Counted from the first letter of the stretch, positions 17,482 to 27,035 are shown. The stretch: DNA of 32,842 nt from an uncultured Clostridia bacterium (GCA_947627555.1 CANQWL010000005.1:1-32842); one strand, 5' to 3'. Numbers and translations: made by a program. The notes: generated from the letters alone by a model not told the origin.

Positions 17482-17510
17482 TTGTATTTTTTTACAAAAA
17501 ATGATATAGT
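17482..17510 (+). promoter_or_regulatory. Sigma-A promoter of murB
   Basis: TTGTAT (17482-17487), 17-base spacer, TATAGT (17505-17510) with TG one base before the -10. It lies about 83 bases before murB. Confidence 0.5.
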
Positions 17511-17592
17511 AAAAAAGTAATTTTTAGTCAAATTATAAAATAAGATAAATAAAAGATGATAAGATTTATGAAATAAAAAAGGAAGTGAAACC

Positions 17593-18513
17593 TTGGATTT
17601 AAAAGATTTAATTTTGAATTCTAAATTATCAATTAACCAAGAAAATATAGATTTTAATAAATCTCTGAAAGAATATACAACATTTAAAATTGGTGGTCCA
17701 GCAGAATGTCTAATAAAAATAAAAAGCAAACAAGATTTATTAGAAATATTAAAAGTTGTAAAAAATAATAATATTGATTTTACTATTATAGGAAATGGTA
17801 GCAATTTATTAGTACTAGATAAAGGAATTAAAGGCATTGTTGCACTAAATCGAATAGAAAAAATACAAATTATAGAAAATAAAGAAAATATAGAACTTAT
17901 AATAGGAGCAGGAACTAAAATGAGCCAGATAGCAATAAAATTATTGCAAGAAGAAATAACTGGATTTGAAGAATTATCAGGAATACCAGGAACAATTGGC
18001 GGAGCTGTTATTATGAATGCAGGTGCACATGGAAAAGAAATAAAAGATATTATTAAATCTGTTACTTGTATTGATTTAGATGGAGTTGAGCATGAATTTA
18101 ATAAAGATGAATTAGTATTTGAATATAGAAATAGTAATTTAAAACATAGTAAATACATTATAACAGAAGTTAAATTAATGCTAAATAAAGGAAAAAAGAA
18201 ACAAATTCAAGAAAAAATGGAACAATATAAGCAATATAGAAAAGAAAAACAGCCAATAGAGTATCCAAGTGCAGGGAGTACTTTTAAAAGAGGAGAGGAT
18301 TATATTACTGCAAAATTAATTGATGAAGCAGGACTTAAAGGATATAAAATTGGTGGAGCAGAAGTGTCAACAAAGCATAGTGGCTTTATTATTAATAAAG
18401 GAAATGCAACAGCTAAAGATGTGATAGAATTAATATCTTATATAAAAGAAGAAATAAAGAAAAAGTTTGATAAAGATATAAAATTAGAAATAGAAATAAT
18501 AGGTCAAGAATAA
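17593..18513 (+). CDS. murB: UDP-N-acetylenolpyruvoylglucosamine reductase
   Basis: A 306-residue FAD enzyme that reduces UDP-GlcNAc-enolpyruvate to UDP-MurNAc in peptidoglycan precursor synthesis. FAD-binding segments: YTTFKIGGPAECLI, IIGNGSNLLVLDKGIKG, GFEELSGIPGTIGGAVIMNA with GAHGKEI. Substrate and catalytic region: FEYRNSNLK, YPSAGSTFKR (with the proton-donating Ser), and GGAEVSTKHSGFIINKGNAT. Length and absence of the E. coli-type loop fit the type II (Gram-positive) enzyme. The start is a TTG at 17593 after AAGGAAGTGA; no ATG fits better. The gene probably leads an operon with yvcK, the debranching enzyme and holA (gaps 35, 12 and 41 bases). Confidence 0.95.
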   Translation: MDLKDLILNSKLSINQENIDFNKSLKEYTTFKIGGPAECLIKIKSKQDLLEILKVVKNNNIDFTIIGNGSNLLVLDKGIKGIVALNRIEKIQIIENKENIELIIGAGTKMSQIAIKLLQEEITGFEELSGIPGTIGGAVIMNAGAHGKEIKDIIKSVTCIDLDGVEHEFNKDELVFEYRNSNLKHSKYIITEVKLMLNKGKKKQIQEKMEQYKQYRKEKQPIEYPSAGSTFKRGEDYITAKLIDEAGLKGYKIGGAEVSTKHSGFIINKGNATAKDVIELISYIKEEIKKKFDKDIKLEIEIIGQE

Positions 18514-18548
18514 ATAAAAATTGCGTAGTAAGAAAGGAAGAATAAAAA

Positions 18549-20306
18549 ATGAAGGGTTTGTCACAATGGTTTAAAGCAAGTAATAAAATGAAAAGATGGA
18601 TTTTTCTAATATTAATAGGAATTATATTAGCTTGTTATGGATTAGCAGAAATATTAGTAATGAAGGAAATTTCATTTCAAGAAGTGGGAAAAGTAGTAGT
18701 TATATTTGTAATAGGATTTATTTCAATTGTATTAGGACTAGTATTTTTAAGTAAGAGAACATTAGAAATACTAATAGAATCAACAGATGACAGAATGGAA
18801 AATAAAAATAATGTAAATATTAATTCACTTATTTTTAATAAAACTGTATATGACCAAGGCCCTAATATTGTTGTAATTGGGGGAGGAACAGGTTTAAATA
18901 CTGTTTTAGAAGGTCTAAAAAATTATACAAATAATGTAACTGCAATTGTAACAGTTTCAGATTACGGAGAAGCAGCAACAAATTCTAGAAAAGAATTAGA
19001 CTTATTACCATTAAATGATATTAAAGATAGTATTGTTTCTTTAGCCACAAAGCAAGAAGAAATAGAGAAATTAATGAATTATGAATTTAAAAAAGGAAAA
19101 TTACAAGGAATTCATTTTTCAGATATTTATTTTTCAGCAATGAATGAAATACATGGAAATTTGGAAGACTCTATTATTAAAAGTAATGAAATATTTAATA
19201 TTATTGGAAAAGTAATACCTGTTACGCTAGATGAAATGAAAATTGTAGCAGAACTTGCAAATGGATATATTGTTGAAGAAAAATCAAAAATTCCAGAAAT
19301 AGTATCTGAAAAAATAACTAAGATAAATAGAATTTTATTAAATCCATCTAATTGCAGACCAGCACCAGGAGTAATAGATATTATAAAAAATGCAGATTGT
19401 ATAATTATAGGACCAGGTAGTTTATATACAAATGTTATTCCAAATTTACTTGTAAGTGGAGTGGCAAAAGCGATAAAAGAAAGTATAGCAATTAAGGTAT
19501 ATATTAGTAATATTATGACAGAACCTGGACAAACAGATAATTTTAGCGTATCAGATCACTTAAATGCTATTATCGAACATTGTGGACAAGGTATTGTAGA
19601 TTATTGTATTTATGATACAGGTGAAATCATACCAGAATTTATCAAGAAATATAATTTAGAAGGACAAGACATAGTAGAACAAGATATTGAAAAAGTAAAA
19701 GGAATTAAATTTATACAAAGAAATTTATCAATGATAGCAGATAATCATATAAGACATGATCCAAATTTAGTAGCATCTTCAATTATTGAATTAATATGTG
19801 ATGATTTGAAATATCAAGATAAACAAAATGATCCTCAATATTTAATGTTAAATACAAAATTAAGAGAAGAAAAAAGAATTAATAAAATAAAAAAAGATAT
19901 GGCTAAAAAAGAAAAGAAAGCTAAAAAAGGAAAAAATGTTAAAATAGCAGAAAAGAAAAATACAAGTAAATTTAGTAACAAGTATAGCCAAAGAATTGCA
20001 TCTATTAGAGAAGCTGATGAAAAAGCAAGATTAAAAATGGAAAAGGAAGCAACTAAAAAAATAAAAAAAGATGCTAAAACAGAAAAAGAAGATACAAAAA
20101 AGGTAAAAAAAGAAATAAAAGAAAGAAATAAAACAACAAAAATACAAACTAATAAAAGTGCAGAAAAAACAGCAAAAATGCAAACTACTAAAAAAGTGCA
20201 AAAAACAACGAAGCCTAAAAGTGCAAGAGGAAGAAAAAAGACCCCACAACAAATAAGAGAAGAAATGATAGAAGAATTAGAAAATAGTAATTTAAAAAAT
20301 AAATAA
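18549..20306 (+). CDS. yvcK: YvcK/CofD-like protein with N-terminal membrane helices and a basic tail
   Basis: A 585-residue protein. Residues 14-36 (IFLILIGIILACYGLAEILV) and 44-70 are two transmembrane helices. The central domain (about 105-435) is the YvcK/CofD fold: IVVIGGGTGLNTVLEGLKNY, VTVSDYGEAATNSRKEL, LPLNDIKDSIVSLA, NCRPAPGVIDII, IIGPGSLYTNVIPNLLV, and YISNIMTEPGQTDNFSVSDH. YvcK binds UDP-sugars and supports peptidoglycan synthesis and gluconeogenic growth in Bacillus. From about 440 the tail is a low-complexity Lys/Thr/Glu stretch (KKIKKDAKTEKEDTKKVKKE) ending near a short acidic stretch. The usual VTVADDGG..GRLR segment is altered to VTVSDYGEAATNSRKEL. The usual partners rapZ and whiA are not next to it; only murB is. 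Membrane attachment and the tail make it an unusual form. Confidence 0.88.
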   Translation: MKGLSQWFKASNKMKRWIFLILIGIILACYGLAEILVMKEISFQEVGKVVVIFVIGFISIVLGLVFLSKRTLEILIESTDDRMENKNNVNINSLIFNKTVYDQGPNIVVIGGGTGLNTVLEGLKNYTNNVTAIVTVSDYGEAATNSRKELDLLPLNDIKDSIVSLATKQEEIEKLMNYEFKKGKLQGIHFSDIYFSAMNEIHGNLEDSIIKSNEIFNIIGKVIPVTLDEMKIVAELANGYIVEEKSKIPEIVSEKITKINRILLNPSNCRPAPGVIDIIKNADCIIIGPGSLYTNVIPNLLVSGVAKAIKESIAIKVYISNIMTEPGQTDNFSVSDHLNAIIEHCGQGIVDYCIYDTGEIIPEFIKKYNLEGQDIVEQDIEKVKGIKFIQRNLSMIADNHIRHDPNLVASSIIELICDDLKYQDKQNDPQYLMLNTKLREEKRINKIKKDMAKKEKKAKKGKNVKIAEKKNTSKFSNKYSQRIASIREADEKARLKMEKEATKKIKKDAKTEKEDTKKVKKEIKERNKTTKIQTNKSAEKTAKMQTTKKVQKTTKPKSARGRKKTPQQIREEMIEELENSNLKNK

Positions 20307-20318
20307 TTGGAGGAAATT

Positions 20319-22355
20319 ATGGAATTTACGAAGGAAAAATTAAATTTAGAAGAAGGACTAAAGAAAGAATGGCTAATCACTAATGGTATAGGAGGATTTA
20401 GTTCATCTACAATTATAGGAGCAAATACTAGAAAATATCATGGACTATTGATTGCACCATTGACACCGCCAGCAAGAAGATTTTTGATTTTTTCAAAAAT
20501 AGATGAAAGTATAGAAATAAGAAACAAAAAATATGATTTATATACAAATGTATGCCAAAATTATATTTCTCATGGATATAAATATCAAGAAGAATTTAGA
20601 AAAGAATACTTACCTGTTTTTAAGTATAAAGTAGGAGGAGTAGAAATAACAAAAATAATTTGTATGGAATATGGTAAAAATACAGTTGGAGTTTATTATA
20701 AAATAAAAACAGGTAGTAGTAAAGCAAAATTAACGTTAGCACCTATAATTAACTTTAGAGATTTTCATACAATGAGCACAAATCGTTACTTTAATTTAAA
20801 ACAACAAAATGTTAAAAATAAAGTAAAATTAATTATAGATGGAAATTCTCATACGCCAATTTATATGAATTTATCAGAAGGTAATTATACTCCTCATGAA
20901 AATGACACATTTTCTAATATGTTTTACATTGAAGAAGAAAAAAGAGGTTTCTATCCAGAAGAAAATCATTGTGTACCAGGAGTTTACGAAATTGAAATAC
21001 CAGCGAAACAAGAAAAAGATATTTCATTTGTATGTTCTTTAGAAGAAAATATAGAAGAAATTGATGTAAAAAAATTAATTAATAAAGAAATTGTACGACT
21101 TGGAGAAATGATAAATGATACAGGTTTAATTGATTATAAAAAAGAAAAAAAGACTAAAAAAGAATTAGAGGATGAAGAATTAATAAAGCAATTATTAATT
21201 TCTTCTGATAATTTTATAGCATACAGACCAAGTTTTAGACTACATACATTAATGGCAGGGTATCCATGGTTTCTAGATTGGGGAAGAGATAGTTTAATTT
21301 CTTTTGAAGGATTATTGTTAATTCCTAAAAAATTTGAAATAGCAAAAGAAATATTATTAACAATGACAAGAGATATTAAATTTGGACTTGTTCCAAATGG
21401 ATATTCAGGATATGATAATAGACCATTATATAATAGTGCAGATGCATCATTACTTTTATTTGAAGCTGTTCAAAAATATATTGAGTATACAGGAGATTAT
21501 AAATTTGTTGAGCAAAATTTATATCAAAAATTAAAAGAAATAATTGATAACTATTGTACGGGAATAGATGTTGATAATAACAATATTTATTTAGATTCAG
21601 ATGGATTAATTGTATCAGGAACAGATAACACACAAAACACTTGGATGGATGCTAAATGTGATGGAAAAGCAATTACACCAAGAAATGGAAAAGCAGTTGA
21701 AATAAATGCAATGTGGTATAATGCTAACAAAATTATGGAAGAATTAGTAAAGAAACTAGAAAATAAAACAGAGGCTAAAAAATATAAAGAATTGGCAGAA
21801 AATTGTCAGATTGAATTTAATGAAAAATTTTATAACAAACAGAAAAAATGTTTATACGATGTTTTAGGAGATTCTAAGATTAGACCAAATCAATTATTTG
21901 CACTAAGTTTAAGTTATCCAATAATTGATTTAGACTCTAAACAAGCAGATGATATAATAAAAGTAGTGGAGAAAAAATTGTTAAATGCATATGGATTAAA
22001 GACATTGGCAAAAGAAGAAGAAAACTATGTAGAAATATATGAGGGTGATAGCTTAAAAAGAGATTCTAGTTATCATCAAGGAATTACATGGCCATGGCTT
22101 TTAGGGTTATATTATAATTCATTAAAAAATAAAATAAAAAATACTAAAGATAAAGAAAATAAAAAAGCAATACAAGAAAAGCTAAATAAATTTGTTGATA
22201 AAACAAAGAAAACATTTAAAAAAGAATTGGAATCAAATGGATGTGTTGGTAGTATAGCTGAAATTTACGATTCTGCAAAGCCACAATTACCAAAAGGTGC
22301 AATAGCACAAGGATGGAGTGTAGCAGAAATACTTAGAATCGTATTAAATAAATAG
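20319..22355 (+). CDS. Glycogen debranching enzyme (amylo-alpha-1,6-glucosidase)
   Basis: A 678-residue cytoplasmic enzyme of the archaeal/bacterial GDE type (GH133-like). The N-terminal beta-rich domain (about 1-260) starts with EWLITNGIGGFSSSTIIG and NTRKYHGLLIAPLTPPARR. The C-terminal alpha/alpha-barrel (about 300-670) holds the active-site segments YPWFLDWGRDSLISFEGLLL, GLVPNGYSGYDNRPLYNSAD, QNTWMDAKCDG and YHQGITWPWLLGLYY. It removes alpha-1,6-linked glucose at branch points during glycogen breakdown. The start at 20319 is chosen because GGAGG ends 6 bases before it; the ORF from 20307 has no such site. It is tightly linked to yvcK, which is itself tied to carbon metabolism. No other glycogen genes are in the window. 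Confidence 0.9.
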   Translation: MEFTKEKLNLEEGLKKEWLITNGIGGFSSSTIIGANTRKYHGLLIAPLTPPARRFLIFSKIDESIEIRNKKYDLYTNVCQNYISHGYKYQEEFRKEYLPVFKYKVGGVEITKIICMEYGKNTVGVYYKIKTGSSKAKLTLAPIINFRDFHTMSTNRYFNLKQQNVKNKVKLIIDGNSHTPIYMNLSEGNYTPHENDTFSNMFYIEEEKRGFYPEENHCVPGVYEIEIPAKQEKDISFVCSLEENIEEIDVKKLINKEIVRLGEMINDTGLIDYKKEKKTKKELEDEELIKQLLISSDNFIAYRPSFRLHTLMAGYPWFLDWGRDSLISFEGLLLIPKKFEIAKEILLTMTRDIKFGLVPNGYSGYDNRPLYNSADASLLLFEAVQKYIEYTGDYKFVEQNLYQKLKEIIDNYCTGIDVDNNNIYLDSDGLIVSGTDNTQNTWMDAKCDGKAITPRNGKAVEINAMWYNANKIMEELVKKLENKTEAKKYKELAENCQIEFNEKFYNKQKKCLYDVLGDSKIRPNQLFALSLSYPIIDLDSKQADDIIKVVEKKLLNAYGLKTLAKEEENYVEIYEGDSLKRDSSYHQGITWPWLLGLYYNSLKNKIKNTKDKENKKAIQEKLNKFVDKTKKTFKKELESNGCVGSIAEIYDSAKPQLPKGAIAQGWSVAEILRIVLNK

Positions 22356-22396
22356 ATATACTAAAATAGAATTATGTAACAATAGGTAGGATAAAA

Positions 22397-23416
22397 ATGT
22401 TATCAATTGAAATTTTAGAAAAAGAATTAAAAAATGGTAATTTACAAAATCTATATCTTTTTTATGGAGAAGAATTATTTTTACTTGAAATGGCATTAAA
22501 AAAGATAAAAGATTTATTTGGAGAATGTATTAAGGGAATCAATTTTATATCAATTGATGAAACAAATGTAAATCAAATTCTTCCTGAAATAGAAACACCA
22601 GCTTTTGGATATGAAAAAAAATTAGTAATTGCAAGAAATACAGGATTATTAAAAAAAGAAGGAAAAAGAAAAAATGCACAATTATCTACTTTAAAAGAGA
22701 AAATTAATCAATATTTAAATGAAAATATGGAAACAATAAAGCAAAGCATGATACTTGTGTTTATAGAGGAAGAAGCAGACTCAAAGCAAGAATTATACAA
22801 AACAATTGAAAAACAAGGTATTATATGTGAATTCTCATTTCAAAAGCCAGTACAAATTATAAAAAGATTAAAAGGAATTTGCAATGCATATAAAGTTCAA
22901 GTAGAAGAAAATACGCTTCAATATTTAATAGAATGTTGTGGAACTAATATGCAAGAGTTAATTAATGAAATTAGAAAATTAATAGAGTATGTTGGTGCAA
23001 ATGGAATAATACAAAAGGAAGATATTGATAAATTATCAACAAAAAAAATAGAAAGTGTTATTTTTGATTTAACAGACAATCTAGGCAAAAAAAATATAAC
23101 AAAAGCTTTAGAAGTATTAAATAATTTAATATATAATAAAGAGCCATTACAAAAAATATTAATTACACTATATAATCACTTTAAAAAAATTTATTTTACA
23201 AAATTAGCAATAAAATTGAATAAAGATATAGCAACTAGCATTAATTTAAAAGCAAATCAAATGTTTTTAGTAAATAAATATAAAATGCAAGCAAACTCTT
23301 TTTCTGAAAAAGAATTAAAAAATATATTACAAGAATTAAGAGATTTAGACTTTCAATATAAAAATGGAACAATAGACTTACAAATTGGACTAGAAAGTAT
23401 CCTTTGCGGGATTTAG
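22397..23416 (+). CDS. holA: DNA polymerase III delta subunit
   Basis: A 339-residue clamp-loader subunit, normal length. It opens the sliding clamp within the gamma/tau-delta-delta' complex so that PolC can be loaded. The start NLYLFYGEELFLLEMALKKI is the diagnostic HolA N-terminus. Domain II/III features follow: ISIDETNVNQILPEIETPAF, VEENTLQYLIECCGTNMQEL, ESVIFDLTDNLGKKNITKAL, and C-terminal LRDLDFQYKNGTIDLQIGLE. The gene is last in the murB-yvcK operon. Its stop codon TAG lies inside a REP-like hairpin at 23409. Confidence 0.92.
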   Translation: MLSIEILEKELKNGNLQNLYLFYGEELFLLEMALKKIKDLFGECIKGINFISIDETNVNQILPEIETPAFGYEKKLVIARNTGLLKKEGKRKNAQLSTLKEKINQYLNENMETIKQSMILVFIEEEADSKQELYKTIEKQGIICEFSFQKPVQIIKRLKGICNAYKVQVEENTLQYLIECCGTNMQELINEIRKLIEYVGANGIIQKEDIDKLSTKKIESVIFDLTDNLGKKNITKALEVLNNLIYNKEPLQKILITLYNHFKKIYFTKLAIKLNKDIATSINLKANQMFLVNKYKMQANSFSEKELKNILQELRDLDFQYKNGTIDLQIGLESILCGI

Positions 23417-23460
23417 GGACGTTCCTTAAATCCCTTTTTTAAGGGATTTGGGGACAATCC
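23409..23460 (+). repeat. GGGATTTAGGGAC hairpin repeat and half copy (holA terminator)
   Basis: GGGATTTAGGGA pairs with TTCCTTAAATCCC around a CG loop (23409-23435), followed by a T-run. A second related half, AAGGGATTTGGGGACAATCC, follows at once. It resembles the other GGGGACAGTC hairpins here. It includes the holA stop codon and probably ends transcription. Confidence 0.65.
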
Positions 23461-23565
23461 TTTAAAATATTCTTATTATATAAAAATAAAATAAAAAAAT
23501 GTATAATACAACCATTTATTGATAAAAATACAAATAAGAAAATTATATCAATAGGTGGTTTTATT

Positions 23566-24249
23566 ATGATAAAAAACAAAAAGAAAATAATAATTTCAAT
23601 ATTTGCAATTATATCAATTACAATTGCTATATTTTTTGCATTATTTAGAGATAATTCTGTTGAGGCATTATCTAAGTATGGATCAAGAGGAAATGAAGTA
23701 ACACAAATACAAACAAAATTAAAAAGATGGGGATATTATAATGGAAGTATTGATGGAATTTATGGAACAAAAACAGTAGAAGCTGTAAAGTATTTTCAAA
23801 GAAAGAATGGCTTAACAGCTGATGGTATTGCAGGTCCAAATACTTTAAAAGCAATGGGTATTTCTTCAGGTTCTTCTTCAAGTTCAAGTGCTAATAATTC
23901 AAATAATGTAAATTTGTTATCAAGATTAATTTATGGTGAGTCAAGAGGAGAAACATATACTGGGCAAGTAGCTGTAGGAGCAGTTGTTTTAAATAGAGTA
24001 AAAAGCAGTAATTTTCCTAACACAATAGCAGGTGTTATTTATCAATCTGGAGCCTTTGATGCAGTTTCTGATGGACAAATTAACATGACTCCAGATAGCA
24101 CAGCAAAAAAAGCTGCACAAGATGCACTAAATGGATGGGATCCAAGTTATGGTGCGATTTATTATTTCAATCCAGCAACTGCAACTAATAAATGGATTTG
24201 GTCAAGGCCAATGACAGTAACTATTGGAAAGCATAGATTTTGTAAATAA
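23566..24249 (+). CDS. sleB: Spore cortex-lytic enzyme SleB-type cell-wall hydrolase
   Basis: A 227-residue exported protein. Residues 5-27 (KKIIISIFAIISITIAIFFA) are a signal/anchor. Residues about 38-95 are a peptidoglycan-binding domain (GSRGNEVTQIQTKLKRWGYY ... TADGIAGPNTLKAMG). A Ser/Asn linker (about 99-115) leads to the SleB/CwlJ hydrolase domain (about 118-225): LLSRLIYGESRGETYTGQVA with the probable catalytic Glu, AVGAVVLNRVKSSNFPNTIA, GAIYYFNPATATNKWIWSRP. Such enzymes degrade spore cortex peptidoglycan during germination, or act on vegetative walls. The ATG follows AGGTGG. No clear SigG promoter is seen in 23461-23565; only a TATAAT at about 23502. Assignment to spores fits the presence of ylbJ. 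Confidence 0.85.
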   Translation: MIKNKKKIIISIFAIISITIAIFFALFRDNSVEALSKYGSRGNEVTQIQTKLKRWGYYNGSIDGIYGTKTVEAVKYFQRKNGLTADGIAGPNTLKAMGISSGSSSSSSANNSNNVNLLSRLIYGESRGETYTGQVAVGAVVLNRVKSSNFPNTIAGVIYQSGAFDAVSDGQINMTPDSTAKKAAQDALNGWDPSYGAIYYFNPATATNKWIWSRPMTVTIGKHRFCK

Positions 24250-24363
24250 TTTAATTAATAATTACTATTTCAATAGATAAAAAAGCTTTTTAAATTGTAT
24301 AAAAAGTTATTATTTAAGGGCGAATAGCATAATTTATAAATTCAAGTGATTGCTTTGAATTGC

Positions 24364-24392
24364 TTGACAAAAAACATAGGAATTGATAATAT
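24364..24392 (+). promoter_or_regulatory. Consensus sigma-A promoter of the yqeG-peptidase operon
   Basis: Perfect TTGACA (24364-24369), 17-base spacer with TG one base before the -10, TAATAT (24387-24392). It is about 30 bases before yqeG. The three genes to 26768 are closely spaced. Confidence 0.75.
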
Positions 24393-24422
24393 GTATTTGA
24401 ATTTTACAATAGGAGGAGGAAG

Positions 24423-24920
24423 ATGAAATTATATCCAAATGCCTATTTCAACAAAATAGAACAAATTACAATTGAATTTTTACAAAAAAACAAAATAAAA
24501 GCACTAATTTTAGATATTGATAATACATTAATTGATTATAAACAAAATTTATCTGAAAACATTGTAAATTGGGTAAAAGAATTAAGAGGACAAGGAATTA
24601 AATTTTATCTGTTATCAAATACAAATAAAAAAGAAAAAGTAAAAAAAGTAGCAAATAGGTTAGACTTACCATACTTTAATTTTGCAAAAAAACCTTTAAA
24701 ATCAGGTTTTTTAAAAACACAAAGAAAGCTTAATGAAAATTCAGAAAATATTGGAGTAGTTGGAGACCAAATTTTTACAGACATTATTGGTGGAAATCGT
24801 TGCAATATGTTTACGATACTAGTAGATCCAATTAATAAAAAAGATTATTGGTATACAGCATGGAAAAGACCTATAGAAGATAAAATAAAAGAACATATAA
24901 AATATAATAATAAATCATAA
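24423..24920 (+). CDS. yqeG: YqeG family HAD-IIIA phosphatase
   Basis: A 165-residue haloacid-dehalogenase phosphatase of the YqeG type. Motif 1 LILDIDNTLIDYK carries both catalytic Asp residues, motif 2 is LLSNTNK, motif 3 a Lys in FAKKPLKSGF, and motif 4 GVVGDQIFTDIIGGNRC. The C-terminal VDPINKKDYWYTAWKRPIE is characteristic of this family. The physiological substrate is unknown; members are phosphatases related to the phosphatidylglycerophosphate phosphatase Gep4. GGAGGAGG immediately before ATG 24423 is a strong ribosome site. It leads a likely operon with the prepilin peptidase and the Xaa-Pro peptidase. Confidence 0.88.
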   Translation: MKLYPNAYFNKIEQITIEFLQKNKIKALILDIDNTLIDYKQNLSENIVNWVKELRGQGIKFYLLSNTNKKEKVKKVANRLDLPYFNFAKKPLKSGFLKTQRKLNENSENIGVVGDQIFTDIIGGNRCNMFTILVDPINKKDYWYTAWKRPIEDKIKEHIKYNNKS

Positions 24921-24937
24921 TAACAAAGGAGAAAACA

Positions 24938-25690
24938 ATGTATTTTAATGATGTACATATTATCTACTATGTATTTGCAGCAATTATAGGATTAGGAGTA
25001 GGTCAAATAGTAGATTGGATGAATATAAGATTACCACAATATAAAAAAGTTCTATCTAGAGATATTATTGCAGAATATAGAATGAATTTTAAACCAAATT
25101 ATATATTAATGATATTAACATCACTAATATATATTACATTAATTTATGTGTATGGAATTAAGACAACACTCATTGCAAATTTAGATTTAATTAAATTTAT
25201 GATATTAACGCCAATGCTATTATCAGTATTTAGTATTGATTATAAATTACAAATTATACCAAATAGACTTAATTTAAGTATATTTGAAATAGGGATTGTA
25301 TTTGCATTTCTTTATGGCTTATCTAATGTAGCAATAACAATTAATATGTTACTTGGAATGATAACAGGAGCTGGAATCTTCTTGCTTATTACACTAGTAG
25401 GAGGAGCAATATATGGAAAAGAAGCTATGGGATTTGGCGATGTAAAACTTATGGGAGCATTAGGAATATATTTTGGCTTTTCAAATATTATTATTATCAC
25501 ATTAGTTTCATTTTTAATTGGTGCAATTCTTAGTATTATCTTATTAATAAGTAGAATTAAAAAATCAAATGAATATATACCATTTGGGCCATTTATCGTA
25601 ATTGCAACATTTATCAGTATATATGTACCATTTGAGCAAATAAAAACATTATTAATGCAAATATTTACTTTAGGACTATATAAAGGATAA
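24938..25690 (+). CDS. Type IV prepilin peptidase (A24 family)
   Basis: A 250-residue polytopic membrane aspartyl protease with about seven hydrophobic segments. The catalytic aspartates lie in SVFSIDYKLQIIPNRLNL (D of SID) and in EAMGFGDVKLMGALG (the GxGD motif). It cleaves type IV prepilin leaders after Gly. An N-terminal GQIVDWMNIRLPQ echoes the family GSFLNVVIYRLP, but the usual Cys-containing methylation/zinc region is absent, so it may lack N-methylation activity. It lies in a non-pilus operon between yqeG and a peptidase, 2.6 kb before two genes whose N-termini (NKGITLIALVVTIII) look like prepilin leaders; these are the obvious candidate substrates in this window. Confidence 0.87.
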   Translation: MYFNDVHIIYYVFAAIIGLGVGQIVDWMNIRLPQYKKVLSRDIIAEYRMNFKPNYILMILTSLIYITLIYVYGIKTTLIANLDLIKFMILTPMLLSVFSIDYKLQIIPNRLNLSIFEIGIVFAFLYGLSNVAITINMLLGMITGAGIFLLITLVGGAIYGKEAMGFGDVKLMGALGIYFGFSNIIIITLVSFLIGAILSIILLISRIKKSNEYIPFGPFIVIATFISIYVPFEQIKTLLMQIFTLGLYKG

Positions 25691-25709
25691 AAATAGGGGA
25701 TGGTTAAGC

Positions 25710-26768
25710 ATGAATGAAAAATTACAATGGTTAAGAAATAAAATGTCAAGTTTAGATTTACAAGGATTGATTATATCAAATCCAATTAATATAAAATATC
25801 TAACTAATATTGATGCAGAAGGTACATTACTATTAACAAGAAAAGAAAATATTTATATTACAGATGGAAGATATATTGAGCATGTGCATAGCACATTAAC
25901 ATTATTTGATGAAATAATAGTATATGATTTACATGATGTTTCGCAAGATGATAATGAAAATTTCTTTATGTTTTGTGAGAATGTAGGATTTGAAGAAAAC
26001 TATGTTACATATGCTGGATATAAAGAGTTAGTAAGAAAATATAAGATAAATCATTTGGTAGAAACTGAAAACATTATTGAAAAACAAAGAATGATAAAAG
26101 ATGAAGAAGAAATCAGTAATATACAAAAAGCTTGTGAAATAACAGATAATTGCTTTTCATATTTATTATCATATATTAGACCAGGTATGACAGAAAAACA
26201 AATTGCAAAAGAAATTGAAGAATATTACAATAAAAGAACAGATGGAATATCATTTGAACCAATTGTTGCTTCAGGAGAAAATTCATCAATGCCACATGCA
26301 GTACCAACAGATAGAAAAATACAACAACAGGACATCATTACAATTGATATGGGATGTAAAGTAAATGGATATTGTTCAGATATGACTAGAACATTTTTTG
26401 TTGGTAATATTACTGAAGAAATGAAAAAGGTCTATAATTTAGTACTAAAAAATCAATTGCAAACACAAGAAGAAATAAAGGATGGAATGAGTACTAGATT
26501 ACTTACAAAAATGGTAGAAAATGATTTTAAATTACATGGATATGATTTAATTCATGCACTAGGTCATGGAGTCGGCATGGAAATACATGAACCTCCATAT
26601 ATTAGTAATAAGTCAGATACACAATTGAAAGAAAATATGATTGTAACAAATGAACCAGGAATTTATATTCCAGGAAAATTTGGTATTAGAATTGAAGATA
26701 CAGTTCAAGTTACAAAATTTGGTTGTATAAATTTAACAAAATCTGAGAAAAATTATATTATAATATAG
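25710..26768 (+). CDS. pepP: Xaa-Pro aminopeptidase (M24B)
   Basis: A 352-residue cytoplasmic metallopeptidase that removes N-terminal residues before proline. The N-terminal creatinase-like domain (1-125) contains GLIISNPINIKYLTNIDAEG. The pita-bread domain holds all five metal ligands: Asp in IDMGCKVNGYCSDMTRTF (two Asp), His in ALGHGVGMEIHEPP, Glu in TNEPGIYIPGKFGIRIEDTV (two Glu). Length and order are normal for the Firmicutes YqhT type, which often precedes efp, as here. AGGGGATGG sits just before the ATG. Efp follows after a separate promoter. Confidence 0.92.
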   Translation: MNEKLQWLRNKMSSLDLQGLIISNPINIKYLTNIDAEGTLLLTRKENIYITDGRYIEHVHSTLTLFDEIIVYDLHDVSQDDNENFFMFCENVGFEENYVTYAGYKELVRKYKINHLVETENIIEKQRMIKDEEEISNIQKACEITDNCFSYLLSYIRPGMTEKQIAKEIEEYYNKRTDGISFEPIVASGENSSMPHAVPTDRKIQQQDIITIDMGCKVNGYCSDMTRTFFVGNITEEMKKVYNLVLKNQLQTQEEIKDGMSTRLLTKMVENDFKLHGYDLIHALGHGVGMEIHEPPYISNKSDTQLKENMIVTNEPGIYIPGKFGIRIEDTVQVTKFGCINLTKSEKNYIII

Positions 26769-26894
26769 TATTTTTTATTTACAATTCTTAAATATTATTA
26801 TTTATAAATGATAATGTGTTAAAAGATATTTGTTCTCATGGATGAAGATTTATTCACACTATCAAAAGATACCGAAACTTAAATACTAAAATGG

Positions 26895-26923
26895 TTGATT
26901 TTTCTTAATGTTTGTAGTAAAAT
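26895..26923 (+). promoter_or_regulatory. Sigma-A promoter of efp
   Basis: TTGATT (26895-26900), 17-base spacer, TAAAAT (26918-26923), leaving a leader of about 110 bases. Nothing else is seen in 26769-26894. Confidence 0.6.
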
Positions 26924-27035
26924 AGATAGTATTAAAATATAAAAATAAAAAAATAACACAAATTGTTTAACAATTTGTAACTAAAATTGTATTAATTAAA
27001 TATAGCAGTTTTAGTAATTGAAAGGAGAATTGATT

